From Steroidobacteraceae bacterium (GTDB lineage: Bacteria; Pseudomonadota; Gammaproteobacteria; Steroidobacterales; Steroidobacteraceae): a DNA stretch of 12,580 bases. Location: NCBI GenBank assembly GCA_025927665.1, contig JAICKZ010000063.1, forward strand, positions 1 to 12,580, read 5' to 3'. A program made the position numbers and the translations under genes. This document shows, piece by piece, positions 6,376 to 12,580 of this stretch (the first letter of the stretch is position 1; every line of letters starts with the position of its first letter). Under the pieces are notes generated by a model. The model had not been told where the DNA came from. It saw only the letters and a program-made list of their open reading frames with translations, and did no database searches.

Positions 6376-6708
6376 ATGACAAAGCAATGGTCAGAATGGC
6401 GCAAATTTCCTGATCCACGTAAGGCCGAATTACTTACCGCTCCTTTAGGTTCTGGCTGCTACAACATTCGTAACGGCACACAATTGATTTTATTTGGTGA
6501 AAGTGGCCATGTGGCAGAGCGTCTCACCACGTTATTACCAAAGCCATTAGGAAGTGGAACAAGATATAACGAAGCCAAGCGCGTATACGTACTTGAACAT
6601 CTAGACACCATTGAGTATCAGACGCTTGCTTGCTTTACAAAAGCTGAAGCGGTAGAACTAGAGCGGAAACTGAAAGCAAGTTGTGACGCGTACCTATTTA
6701 AGACATAA
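6376..6708 (+). CDS. Small GIY-YIG-like protein, probable degenerate nuclease fold
   Basis: This 110-residue protein has no signal or membrane segment. Its layout follows the GIY-YIG nuclease domain: GSGCYNI (25-31) in place of GIY, then a hydrophobic strand LILFGES (37-43) in place of YIG. A helix carries VAERL (46-50) with Arg49 at the catalytic-Arg position. GTRYNEAKR (61-69) follows, and a late helix EAVELERKL (91-99) could carry the metal-binding Glu. The second tyrosine of the motif is Phe40, so catalysis may be changed or lost. The start region WSEWRKFPDPRK resembles uncharacterised proteins I recall with the same fold. It follows the membrane protein gene by 14 bases. The start at ATG 6376 has only a close GAAAG upstream. 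The fold call is inference from motif spacing. Confidence 0.6.
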   Translation: MTKQWSEWRKFPDPRKAELLTAPLGSGCYNIRNGTQLILFGESGHVAERLTTLLPKPLGSGTRYNEAKRVYVLEHLDTIEYQTLACFTKAEAVELERKLKASCDAYLFKT

Positions 6709-6804
6709 CAGAAGCAGTTTGAAGGAAATTACTAAGTGACTTAAGTAAGCACACGTAAAATATGTATCAATGCAGTTGAAAGAGTTTGCCAAGTATTGCA
6801 CTGG

Positions 6805-6820
6805 GTAGGCCTAAGCCTAC
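6805..6820. other. Perfect hairpin GTAGGC-CTAA-GCCTAC at the end of the minus-strand gene
   Basis: The 6-bp stem (6805-6810 with 6815-6820) contains the stop codon of the SRPBCC gene (complement of 6817-6819). It lies between two convergent genes and could weakly stop transcription from both sides. Neither strand has a T-run after it, so it is not called an intrinsic terminator. Confidence 0.4.
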
Positions 6821-7344
6821 TGTGCTTCCGCCACAGCTTTCATATTCACAAGACCCGCTTCAAAGTCTTTACCAATCATGTTGTCCATACTGAAAAATAC
6901 TTGCATCAGCTTGCTCATATAATTACTTGGTCCAAACATAGTCCATGTGACCAGCGTGGTTTGGTCCTGTGCTTTTAAATCAAATTGCGCAGTATTATGA
7001 GCTTCAAAAGGTTCAAGAAAATCCAGCTTGATCGTAATTTGAGTGGGTGTGGATTGCAGGATTTCCATGCGGCCCTTACCAACTTTCTTATTGCCTTGCC
7101 ATTCATAGATTGAACCGGGACCGTTTGTTGCACCGGATTGTGCTCGCTTCATCGCTGGATCGAGTTTTTCCCAGGGTGACCATGATTGCCATCGATTAAA
7201 ATCATTGATAAGCACAGCAACTTTTTCGGGTGGTGCTTTAATCGTAATACTGCGTGTCACACTGAAATTATCCGGTTTAGTGGTGGCATAAAGTAGAATC
7301 ATTGCAACCATTAGTACGACGACGATTAGAATTTTTTTTAGCAT
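6817..7344 (-). CDS. Membrane-anchored SRPBCC (polyketide cyclase/START-like) protein
   Basis: This 175-residue protein begins with an N-terminal membrane helix or uncleaved signal anchor (residues 4-20), followed by a single SRPBCC helix-grip domain. Typical features are the first strand VTRSITIKAPPEKVAVLIND (29-48), then NRWQSWSPWEKLDP (50-63) with the W..WSPW...DP pattern common to this family. GPGSIYEWQGN (76-86), alternating strands through about 140, and a long C-terminal helix ending GLVNMKAVAEAQ complete the fold. These domains bind hydrophobic ligands in a cavity, but no ligand or reaction can be named here. The anchor places the domain at the periplasmic face. GAAGGA lies just upstream of the ATG on the minus strand. 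It is transcribed divergently from the PaiB-like gene across 108 bases. Confidence 0.85.
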   Translation of the reverse strand: MLKKILIVVVLMVAMILLYATTKPDNFSVTRSITIKAPPEKVAVLINDFNRWQSWSPWEKLDPAMKRAQSGATNGPGSIYEWQGNKKVGKGRMEILQSTPTQITIKLDFLEPFEAHNTAQFDLKAQDQTTLVTWTMFGPSNYMSKLMQVFFSMDNMIGKDFEAGLVNMKAVAEAQ

Positions 7345-7373
7345 ACATCCTTCAGATGTGGATAATGTTATTC

Positions 7374-7388
7374 ATCAAGTTCCTTGAT
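7374..7388. promoter_or_regulatory. Inverted repeat ATCAAG-TTC-CTTGAT, candidate operator in divergent promoter region
   Basis: Perfect 6-bp arms with a 3-base centre lie between the SRPBCC and PaiB-like start codons. On the minus strand it falls between a TTGACT (complement of 7393-7398) and a poor -10 candidate ATGAAT (complement of 7370-7375), 17 bases apart. A repressor bound here would cover that promoter. The palindrome is seen directly; promoter elements and any role are inference. Confidence 0.35.
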
Positions 7389-7452
7389 AATAAGTCAATT
7401 CAATGAAGTTCGGCAACTCACTTCTGTATCGTCTATCAATCCCGAGTGATTT

Positions 7453-8091
7453 ATGTATTTACCCAATCATTTCGAAGAACACGATGTTGCGAAATTACAT
7501 GCAGTTATCAGTCAACATCCGTTGGCGACATGGATAGTTTGTGCTGATGAACAATTGGAAATTAATCATATTCCATTTCTGCTCGATAAAAATCGAGGAA
7601 AGCATGGAACATTGGTGGGTCATGTGGCACGTGCCAATCCAATTTGGCAGCGATTAACAGCAGAATGTCCTTCAGCAATTTTATTTCATGGCGAACAAAG
7701 TTACATCTCACCATCTTGGTATCCGAGTAAACAGAAACATCATAAAGCTGTGCCAACCTGGAACTACATTGTGGTCCATGCACATGGTACGGCACGTGCT
7801 ATTGAAGATCGCGATTGGTTACGAAGCCACGTTACGCAACTTAGCGATAAGCACGAATCGGTTCAAGGAGAACCTTGGCATATATCGCAAGCACCTGGTG
7901 ATTATCTCGACAAGATGCTAAGTGAAATTGTTGGTATTGAAATTCCTATTGATAAGCTAATTGGAAAATTCAAGCTTAGTCAGAATCGATCCACCGAGGA
8001 TCAACGAGGTATTGTATCGGGACTACAAAGCACAGATGATGGAACATCCCTTGCCATGGCCGAATTGATCCGGCACAGGCTTGATCAATAG
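7453..8091 (+). CDS. PaiB-like FMN-binding negative transcriptional regulator
   Basis: This 212-residue protein of the PaiB family has a split-barrel flavin-binding fold. The start MYLPNHFEEHD is typical for the family. Further matches are INHIPFLLD (37-45), GHVARANPIW (56-65), SYISPSWYPSK (83-93), the signature AVPTWNYIVVHAHGTA (99-114) and GFKLSQN-like KFKLSQNRS (about 172-180), after which an RGIV segment ends the core. In Bacillus subtilis the relative is linked to repression of protease and sporulation genes, but many proteobacterial members are uncharacterised and may be flavin or heme-handling enzymes. No PaiA acetyltransferase is adjacent. GAGTGA upstream of ATG 7453 serves as ribosome site. 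It converges with the next gene, leaving only 8 bases between stop codons. Confidence 0.9.
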   Translation: MYLPNHFEEHDVAKLHAVISQHPLATWIVCADEQLEINHIPFLLDKNRGKHGTLVGHVARANPIWQRLTAECPSAILFHGEQSYISPSWYPSKQKHHKAVPTWNYIVVHAHGTARAIEDRDWLRSHVTQLSDKHESVQGEPWHISQAPGDYLDKMLSEIVGIEIPIDKLIGKFKLSQNRSTEDQRGIVSGLQSTDDGTSLAMAELIRHRLDQ

Positions 8092-8099
8092 TTGTGCTT

Positions 8100-8516
8100 T
8101 CAAGCCATATTCCATGCGCCATAGATCATCAGTACTGTACCAATCAATGATCCCCATGCACCTATGATATTGCCAAGATATACAATCGTATTGACACCGC
8201 TTGGTTTTGGTCTTAAACCGCGTTGACCTTTCCATGCACCAAGCGGTAGCCCGATGGTAAATCCAACACTGGAACTGACGAACGCCCAAGCCGCGATAGA
8301 ATTTAAAAGTGAGGTTAATACCAACTGGGGCAATACCAACGCCACCGTGAACATCATAACGCCACCCATCGTTAATCCGGTGTGTGCAACTCGCCAGCCG
8401 CGAACCGTGTCTTCGCTCAATCTTTTATTTATGGCCTGGCCCATCGGTGCGCCGGATAACAATCCGACCAATAACACAATTGATCCGGTTAGAAGCAGCA
8501 ATTTGGTGGGACTCAT
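8100..8516 (-). CDS. Four-helix membrane protein resembling styrene-oxide isomerase
   Basis: This 138-residue integral membrane protein has four hydrophobic helices (about 6-22, 46-67, 72-92 and 111-135). The segment GWRVAHTGLTMGGVMMFTVALVLPQL (40-65) closely follows the StyC styrene-oxide isomerase segment that I recall as GWARAHSG...NGMMVIAVAFVLPSL. There a conserved His (His58) binds heme b; here it would be His45. Length is shorter than StyC (about 169) mainly at the N-terminus and the C-terminal tail. The region aligned with the reported catalytic Tyr (Tyr103) appears as serines (about 81-83), so the same reaction is not assured. AGGA lies 7-8 bases before the ATG on the minus strand. 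No styrene monooxygenase or phenylacetaldehyde dehydrogenase is nearby. It shares a 145-base divergent region with lptM. Confidence 0.65.
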   Translation of the reverse strand: MSPTKLLLLTGSIVLLVGLLSGAPMGQAINKRLSEDTVRGWRVAHTGLTMGGVMMFTVALVLPQLVLTSLLNSIAAWAFVSSSVGFTIGLPLGAWKGQRGLRPKPSGVNTIVYLGNIIGAWGSLIGTVLMIYGAWNMA

Positions 8517-8549
8517 GAATTGTTCCTGTGTAGACTATTGAGAGGTAAA

Positions 8550-8578
8550 TTGACGCTATAGTAACGAGATTCATTGTA
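8550..8578 (+). promoter_or_regulatory. Weak candidate promoter for lptM-polA
   Basis: TTGACG at 8550-8555 matches the -35 consensus in five of six positions. A CATTGT/ATTGTA stretch 16-17 bases downstream (8572-8578) is a poor -10. It would give a leader of roughly 75 bases before lptM. It lies in the divergent gap next to the isomerase-like gene. Only the -35 hexamer is convincing. Confidence 0.25.
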
Positions 8579-8661
8579 CTGTTTCTAAAGTCCTATATGT
8601 CGAGATGGATTTAGTGAGGGTCTAGACTAAATTTTAAAACTGTACAAGTGATGGAGAAATT

Positions 8662-8853
8662 ATGATTCGTTTGATCGTGTTGACAATCATCATTAGTTGC
8701 ATGTTTGGATGCGGCCTTAAAGGACCATTGTATCTTCCTGACAAATCTACTCCAGTAACCGTTACGCCAGCAGCAAGCAATTCATCAGAGTCCTCATCAG
8801 GATCAACTTCTGCATCATCGAGTAGCAGTGTGGATTCAAGTCATAAGTTATGA
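8662..8853 (+). CDS. lptM: LptM/YifL-type small outer-membrane lipoprotein
   Basis: This 63-residue lipoprotein has a hydrophobic signal (MIRLIVLTIIISCMFG) and lipobox Cys17 followed directly by the family hallmark CGLKGPLYLP (17-26). In E. coli, LptM (YifL) assists maturation of the LPS translocon protein LptD at the outer membrane by supporting its disulfide arrangement; that role is assumed by homology. The rest is a low-complexity Ser/Thr-rich tail (about 33-60), probably a disordered linker. GGAGA lies at normal distance before ATG 8662. The stop overlaps the polA start by ATGA (8850-8853), implying translational coupling. In many gammaproteobacteria this gene sits beside lysA or dapF, so the polA linkage is worth noting. 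Confidence 0.88.
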   Translation: MIRLIVLTIIISCMFGCGLKGPLYLPDKSTPVTVTPAASNSSESSSGSTSASSSSSVDSSHKL

Positions 8854-11573
8854 GTGCAAATAAAAAATTGATATTGGTGGACGGATCGTCGTATTTATAT
8901 CGGGCTTTTCACGCTTTGCCGCCGCTCACCAACTCCAAAGGCGAACCCACTGGTGCCTTGCTTGGCGTAACCAACATGCTGCTCAAGCTTATTAAGGAAG
9001 AACAACCTGATTTGATCGCGGTGGTCTTTGATGCGCCGGGTAAAACATTTAGGGATGACTTGTTTGATCAGTACAAAGCACATCGTGCACCCATGCCTGA
9101 CGATTTACGTTCACAAACCGAACCATTGTTGGACATGGTTAAAGCAATGGGGCTACCGCTGTTACGAGTTGTGGGTGTAGAGGCCGACGATGTCATAGGC
9201 ACGTTAGCAATACAAGCCGCTGAGCAAGAAATCAATGTATTGATTTCCACTGGCGATAAGGACATGGCGCAGTTGGTGCGGCCACATATAGGGTTAGTCA
9301 ATACCATGACAGGATCGCGTTTGAATCGTGAAGGAGTAAAAGCGAAGTTCGATGTCTTTCCAGAACAAATTATTGATTATCTTTCATTGATAGGCGACAG
9401 CTCCGATAATATTCCAGGCGTGCCTAAGGTGGGGCCCAAGACTGCAGCGAAATGGTTGAGCGAATATCAATCGCTCGATAACTTGCTGGCGCATGCGAAT
9501 GACATCACCGGTAAAGTAGGTGAAAGTCTGCGTGATAACGTGCAGACATTAGAGTTGTCCAAAAAATTGGCAACCATTGATTGCAAAGTAGCATTGGAGG
9601 TGACGCCTGATCTATTGGTGGCGAAAGCACCTGACACGGCATCATTGAAAGCGTTATATCAACGTTATGAGTTTAATGCACTACTACGACAGCTCAATTC
9701 CAGTGACGCTGATCAAGAGATTGTATCCACCGATCAATCGGCTGACTCAAATGTTTCTGCTGCGCCCGTTAATTACGAAACGATTTTTACTGAAGCTCAA
9801 TTCAATAGTTGGCTGATAAAACTTAAACAAGCTGAATTGATCTGTGTCGATACTGAAACCACTTCACTGGAGTATATGTCCGCGGAGCTGGTGGGGATTG
9901 CACTGGCTGTAAAAGGCGAACCTGCGGCTTATTTACCCGTGGCGCATCGTTATCCCGGCGCATCAAACCAACTTGATCGCAATCTGGTGTTGGCGAAACT
10001 CCAACCTATTCTGGAAGATCCCAATATTCCTAAGTTGGGACATCATTTGAAGTACGATGCGCATATTTTTGCAAACTATGGAATTGCCATTAACGGCATG
10101 CGTTACGACAGCATGCTGGAATCCTATGTATTGAATAGCACCACTACGCGTCATGACATGGATTCCGTCGCAAAAAAATATCTGGGCGTGAATACTATTC
10201 ACTATGAAGACGTGGCAGGCAAAGGCGCCAAGCAAATTTGTTTTGATCAGGTCGATATTGAAACCGCAACGCGGTACTCGGCCGAAGATGCTGATGTAAC
10301 GTTGAGATTGCACGAAGCATTATGGCCGCAGTTGACAAGTGAACCCAAACTCAAACATCTGTATGAAACCATCGAGCAACCATTGGTTAATGTGTTGTTG
10401 CGCATGGAGCATCATGGTGTTTTGATTGACGCGTATTTACTTAAACAGCAAAGCCAACAGTTGTCTGAACAAATGCAACGATTGATTACGCAATGTCACG
10501 TGGCAGCGGGTCAGCCCTTTAACGTCGATTCACCCAAGCAATTACAGGAAATTCTGTTTGGGAAATTGAATATTCCGGTGCTGCGAAAAACACCAACCGG
10601 TCAACCCTCAACCGGCGAAGATGTGCTTGAAGAGCTTGCAATAGAACACGATTTACCGCGCTTGATTATTGAATACCGTGGCCTGGCAAAACTTAAATCC
10701 ACCTATACAGATAAGTTGCCTTTACAGATTAATGCGCGTACGGGCAGGGTGCATACTTCTTATCACCAGGCAGTGGCCGCGACTGGACGTTTGTCATCCA
10801 CCGATCCCAACTTGCAGAATATTCCGATTCGTTCGCCGGAAGGTCGACGCATTCGCAAAGCATTCATCGCTGCACCTGACTACGTCATCGTTGCAGCCGA
10901 TTATTCGCAAATTGAATTGCGTATCATGGCGCATTTGTCGGGTGATGAAAGTTTATTGAAAGCCTTTGCGGCTGATAAAGATATTCATCAAGCTACGGCG
11001 GCAGAAGTACTAGGTCTTCCACTTGAGCAAGTGACCAATGAGCAACGACGTTCCGCCAAAGCAGTTAACTTTGGATTGATCTATGGCATGTCAGCATTTG
11101 GTCTGGCGCGACAACTCGGTATTCAACGTGGTGAAGCTCAACGTTATATCGATTTGTATTTTGCGCGTTATCCCAAAGTGAAATCTTATATGGATAGAAC
11201 TCGCGAGCAGGCGCGTGAATTGGGTTATGTGGAGACAGTGTTCGGTCGTCGTCTGTACTTGCCGGACATTCGCGCTAGCAACGCGCAACAGCGCCAATAT
11301 GCAGAACGTAGTGCGATCAATGCGCCTATGCAAGGCACCGCTGCGGACATTATCAAGCGCGCCATGATTACCGTGGATAATTGGTTGCAGCAATCTTCAT
11401 TGGGCGCGCGACTGACCATGCAAGTACATGATGAATTGATATTCGAAGTGCCCATTGCTTCGACTGATGAATTAATCGCGGGTGTCAGACAACGCATGTC
11501 ATCAGCAGCGGAATTGCATGTGCCATTGAAGGTTGATATTGGCGTGGGCAACAATTGGGATGAAGCACACTAA
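8850..11573 (+). CDS. polA: DNA polymerase I, three-domain
   Basis: This 907-residue Pol I acts in Okazaki fragment maturation and excision repair. The 5'-3' exonuclease spans about 1-290: LVDGSSYLYRAF (9-20), VEADDVIG (110-117), STGDKDM (133-139) and DSSDNIPGVPKVGPKTA (183-199). The 3'-5' exonuclease (about 310-490) retains proofreading residues: DTE with Asp334 and Glu336, LGHHLKYD ending at Asp403, and Y476-x3-D480. The polymerase domain has motif A DYSQIELR (684-691, Asp684), motif B RRSAKAVNFGLIYG (733-746, with Lys737, Phe741, Tyr745) and motif C QVHDE (858-862, Asp861-Glu862). Phe741 corresponds to Phe762 of E. coli and predicts discrimination against dideoxynucleotides. The C-terminus GNNWDEAH resembles the E. 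coli one, and total length is close to its 928. It overlaps lptM by four bases, with no separate promoter seen. Confidence 0.98.
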   Translation: MSANKKLILVDGSSYLYRAFHALPPLTNSKGEPTGALLGVTNMLLKLIKEEQPDLIAVVFDAPGKTFRDDLFDQYKAHRAPMPDDLRSQTEPLLDMVKAMGLPLLRVVGVEADDVIGTLAIQAAEQEINVLISTGDKDMAQLVRPHIGLVNTMTGSRLNREGVKAKFDVFPEQIIDYLSLIGDSSDNIPGVPKVGPKTAAKWLSEYQSLDNLLAHANDITGKVGESLRDNVQTLELSKKLATIDCKVALEVTPDLLVAKAPDTASLKALYQRYEFNALLRQLNSSDADQEIVSTDQSADSNVSAAPVNYETIFTEAQFNSWLIKLKQAELICVDTETTSLEYMSAELVGIALAVKGEPAAYLPVAHRYPGASNQLDRNLVLAKLQPILEDPNIPKLGHHLKYDAHIFANYGIAINGMRYDSMLESYVLNSTTTRHDMDSVAKKYLGVNTIHYEDVAGKGAKQICFDQVDIETATRYSAEDADVTLRLHEALWPQLTSEPKLKHLYETIEQPLVNVLLRMEHHGVLIDAYLLKQQSQQLSEQMQRLITQCHVAAGQPFNVDSPKQLQEILFGKLNIPVLRKTPTGQPSTGEDVLEELAIEHDLPRLIIEYRGLAKLKSTYTDKLPLQINARTGRVHTSYHQAVAATGRLSSTDPNLQNIPIRSPEGRRIRKAFIAAPDYVIVAADYSQIELRIMAHLSGDESLLKAFAADKDIHQATAAEVLGLPLEQVTNEQRRSAKAVNFGLIYGMSAFGLARQLGIQRGEAQRYIDLYFARYPKVKSYMDRTREQARELGYVETVFGRRLYLPDIRASNAQQRQYAERSAINAPMQGTAADIIKRAMITVDNWLQQSSLGARLTMQVHDELIFEVPIASTDELIAGVRQRMSSAAELHVPLKVDIGVGNNWDEAH

Positions 11574-11656
11574 AACTTATCTCAACACTCCAAGCTTATT
11601 CGCTTGCATTCATGCGGCTGGCAGAAAATCTGCAGAATCGTATTTCGCAATGATTC

Positions 11657-11730
11657 GAGTCGATGTGATGCCAATACGCGACAATACTAATGCGAACTTT
11701 TTCTAAATCATGCTTTCTTAGTATCGACTC
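11657..11730. repeat. Spaced 8-bp inverted repeat upstream of the outer-membrane protein gene
   Basis: GAGTCGAT at 11657-11664 and ATCGACTC at 11723-11730 are perfect reverse complements, 58 bases apart, in the 179-base gap after polA. The second arm is 22 bases before the ATG of the beta-barrel gene. It could be a looped regulatory site or an mRNA stem, but arms this short can occur by chance. No terminator with a T-run is visible after polA in this gap. Confidence 0.25.
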
Positions 11731-11752
11731 ACTTCATTAAGAGAATATTGCC

Positions 11753-12280
11753 ATGAAGACACACCACTTACTTGTATTAGGATTATTAGCCTCGGTATTA
11801 ACATCAAACGCTTTTGCTTTTGATAAAGGAATATATGTCGGCGCCAGTCTCGGCCAGGCGGATGTCAACATTACGTCGACTTCGAATAATATTGATTTTA
11901 AAGATTCTGATGCCGCATATAAGGTTTTACTGGGCGTGCGACCATTGAATTGGTTTGCAGTAGAAACAAGCTATGTTGATCTGGGCAAGCCGGCCAATTC
12001 CACTTACGCTGCTCGCACTACGGGCATCAGTGGTTTTGCATTGGGCATATGGGACAAAGGTCCTGTGGATTTGTTTGCGAAAGCGGGTGCAATCAATTGG
12101 AATTCAAAAATCACCAGTAACGGAATCAAATTGTCCTCTCGTGACAACACTGATTTTGCATATGGTGCAGGAGTTCAGGTTAGTTTATTGGTTGTAAAAA
12201 TTCGCGGCGAATACGAACGTTTTGAGGTCGGTAAGGGCGCCAATATGCTTTCGCTCGGCGTTGTGTTTACTTTTTTGTAG
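11753..12280 (+). CDS. Outer-membrane beta-barrel protein, OmpX/OmpA-like fold
   Basis: This 175-residue exported protein has a signal peptide (MKTHHLLVLGLLASVLTSNAFA) with likely cleavage after Ala22, giving a mature chain of about 153 residues. The mature chain opens with GIYVGASLGQADV, a first barrel strand typical of the outer-membrane beta-barrel family. Alternating hydrophobic strands follow, including YKVLLGVRPLNWFAVETSYVDLG (56-78), VDLFAKAGAINW (105-116), FAYGAGVQVSLLVVKIRGEYERF (135-157) and the final MLSLGVVFTFL. The size fits an eight-stranded barrel. The last residue is Leu rather than the usual Phe, with Phe two places earlier, so the BAM-recognition signal is slightly unusual. 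AAGAG lies about nine bases before ATG 11753. Specific role unknown; small barrels of this type often act in envelope integrity or adhesion. Confidence 0.85.
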   Translation: MKTHHLLVLGLLASVLTSNAFAFDKGIYVGASLGQADVNITSTSNNIDFKDSDAAYKVLLGVRPLNWFAVETSYVDLGKPANSTYAARTTGISGFALGIWDKGPVDLFAKAGAINWNSKITSNGIKLSSRDNTDFAYGAGVQVSLLVVKIRGEYERFEVGKGANMLSLGVVFTFL

Positions 12281-12295
12281 TGAGAGCGCTCACTA
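12278..12295 (+). other. Hairpin at the stop codon of the outer-membrane protein gene
   Basis: TAGTGAG (12278-12284) pairs perfectly with CTCACTA (12289-12295) around an AGCG loop; the TAG stop is inside the stem. No T-run follows, so it is more likely an mRNA 3'-protecting stem or a processing mark than a terminator. Confidence 0.45.
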
Positions 12296-12372
12296 TAACG
12301 TTAAGCAATTGTCACCCTAAAAAAATAGGAAATTCCCGGAACTAATTGGCTCGACCTCACTCATACCTACTG

Positions 12373-12489
12373 AATGTCCGCAAAGACATTTACGTCTTCG
12401 CTTCCTCCATCGTGAGGACGTAAAACCCGGAATATCCCCATCCCGGGTTTGTTATATCCCCGGTGGTTCTTCCACCGGGGTATTTTTTT
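12373..12489 (+). ncRNA. Array of four hairpins ending in an intrinsic terminator; structured 3' UTR or small RNA
   Basis: Four stems follow each other. First is AATGTC/GACATT (12373-12378 with 12385-12390). Second is a 9-bp stem with one G-U pair, TACGTCTTC with GAGGACGTA (12391-12399 with 12414-12422). Third is AAACCCGG/CCGGGTTT (12423-12430 with 12443-12450). Fourth is CCCCGGTGG/CCACCGGGG (12458-12466 with 12472-12480), followed closely by seven T. The unit starts about 93 bases after the outer-membrane protein stop. Such a chain exceeds what a plain terminator needs and fits a 3'-UTR-derived or independent small RNA. No convincing promoter was found, and I recognise no known RNA family. 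The stems are direct observation; RNA function is inference. Confidence 0.45.
12458..12489 (+). terminator. Strong rho-independent terminator
   Basis: A 9-bp perfect GC-rich stem (12458-12466 with 12472-12480) with a 5-base loop is followed by TA and seven T residues (12483-12489). It is oriented to end plus-strand transcription from the outer-membrane protein gene or from a small RNA before it. The remaining bases to 12580 show no recognisable gene start on the plus strand. Confidence 0.9.
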
Positions 12490-12580
12490 GCCAAAAATAT
12501 AAATATCGTTGCCATTGCGTATTAATGATTTTTCAATAGCAGGATGATAATGACGAATAGGATAAAGCACATACTCTTCC

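Noticed and set aside
6805..6820. Bidirectional intrinsic terminator
   Set aside because: The stem is only 6 bp and neither strand has a following T-run, so it is listed only as a hairpin.
8254..8541. 95-residue plus-strand frame opposite the isomerase-like gene
   Set aside because: It lies antisense to a gene with clear membrane helices and a good ribosome site, and has no recognisable features of its own.
9963..11554. Several minus-strand and shifted frames over polA
   Set aside because: They are shadows of a long, fully motif-supported coding sequence.
12294..12306. Integron attC-like core site GTTAAGC
   Set aside because: A GTTRRRY match occurs, but no matching RYYYAAC partner at suitable distance and no integrase or cassette layout is present.
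1..12580. Defence island, prophage, CRISPR array, tRNA or toxin-antitoxin pair
   Set aside because: I looked for repeats with regular spacing, tRNA-like cloverleafs, integrases, phage genes and paired small genes of toxin-antitoxin type, and saw none that hold up.

Overview
The window is about 12.6 kb of bacterial chromosome with moderate GC (estimated by eye in the mid-40s percent) and dense, mostly plus-strand genes. The best guess for the host is an environmental gammaproteobacterium. The evidence is an LptM/YifL-type lipoprotein, a PolA whose C-terminus (GNNWDEAH) resembles enterobacterial Pol I, an outer-membrane beta-barrel protein, and several kinds of REP-like intergenic palindromes. 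I cannot fix the order or family from sequence alone.

Positions 1-4565 form an arginine-biosynthesis cluster: an argD-type aminotransferase (5' end outside the window), an N-acyl-ornithine carbamoyltransferase of the AOTCase/SOTCase type, a small secreted protein of unknown function, argB and argH. Acetylglutamate kinase (ArgB), the aminotransferase and the carbamoyltransferase imply a route in which carbamoylation happens while the amino group is still acylated; ArgH makes arginine at the end. argC, argG, argA and the deacylase are not in view. The carbamoyltransferase has Ala at the residue that separates acetyl- from succinyl-ornithine enzymes, so the acyl group used is open. The gaps in this cluster hold at least three different palindromic repeat families.

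Positions 4566-8516 hold a looser set of genes: an EamA/DMT exporter preceded by a REPIN-like pair of repeats, a single-pass membrane protein of unknown function next to a small GIY-YIG-like protein, a membrane-anchored SRPBCC protein (minus strand) divergent from a PaiB-like FMN-binding regulator, and a four-helix membrane protein (minus strand) resembling styrene-oxide isomerase.

Positions 8662-11573 contain lptM and polA, overlapping by ATGA. PolA has all three domains with intact catalytic motifs. An outer-membrane beta-barrel gene follows (11753-12280), and then a 300-base tail with four consecutive hairpins, the last a strong intrinsic terminator. This tail could be an elaborate 3' UTR or a small RNA.

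I found no CRISPR array, tRNA, rRNA, integrase, transposase or recognisable defence system. The points most worth following are the carbamoyltransferase active-site substitutions, the isomerase-like membrane protein, the GIY-YIG-like pair and the structured tail.
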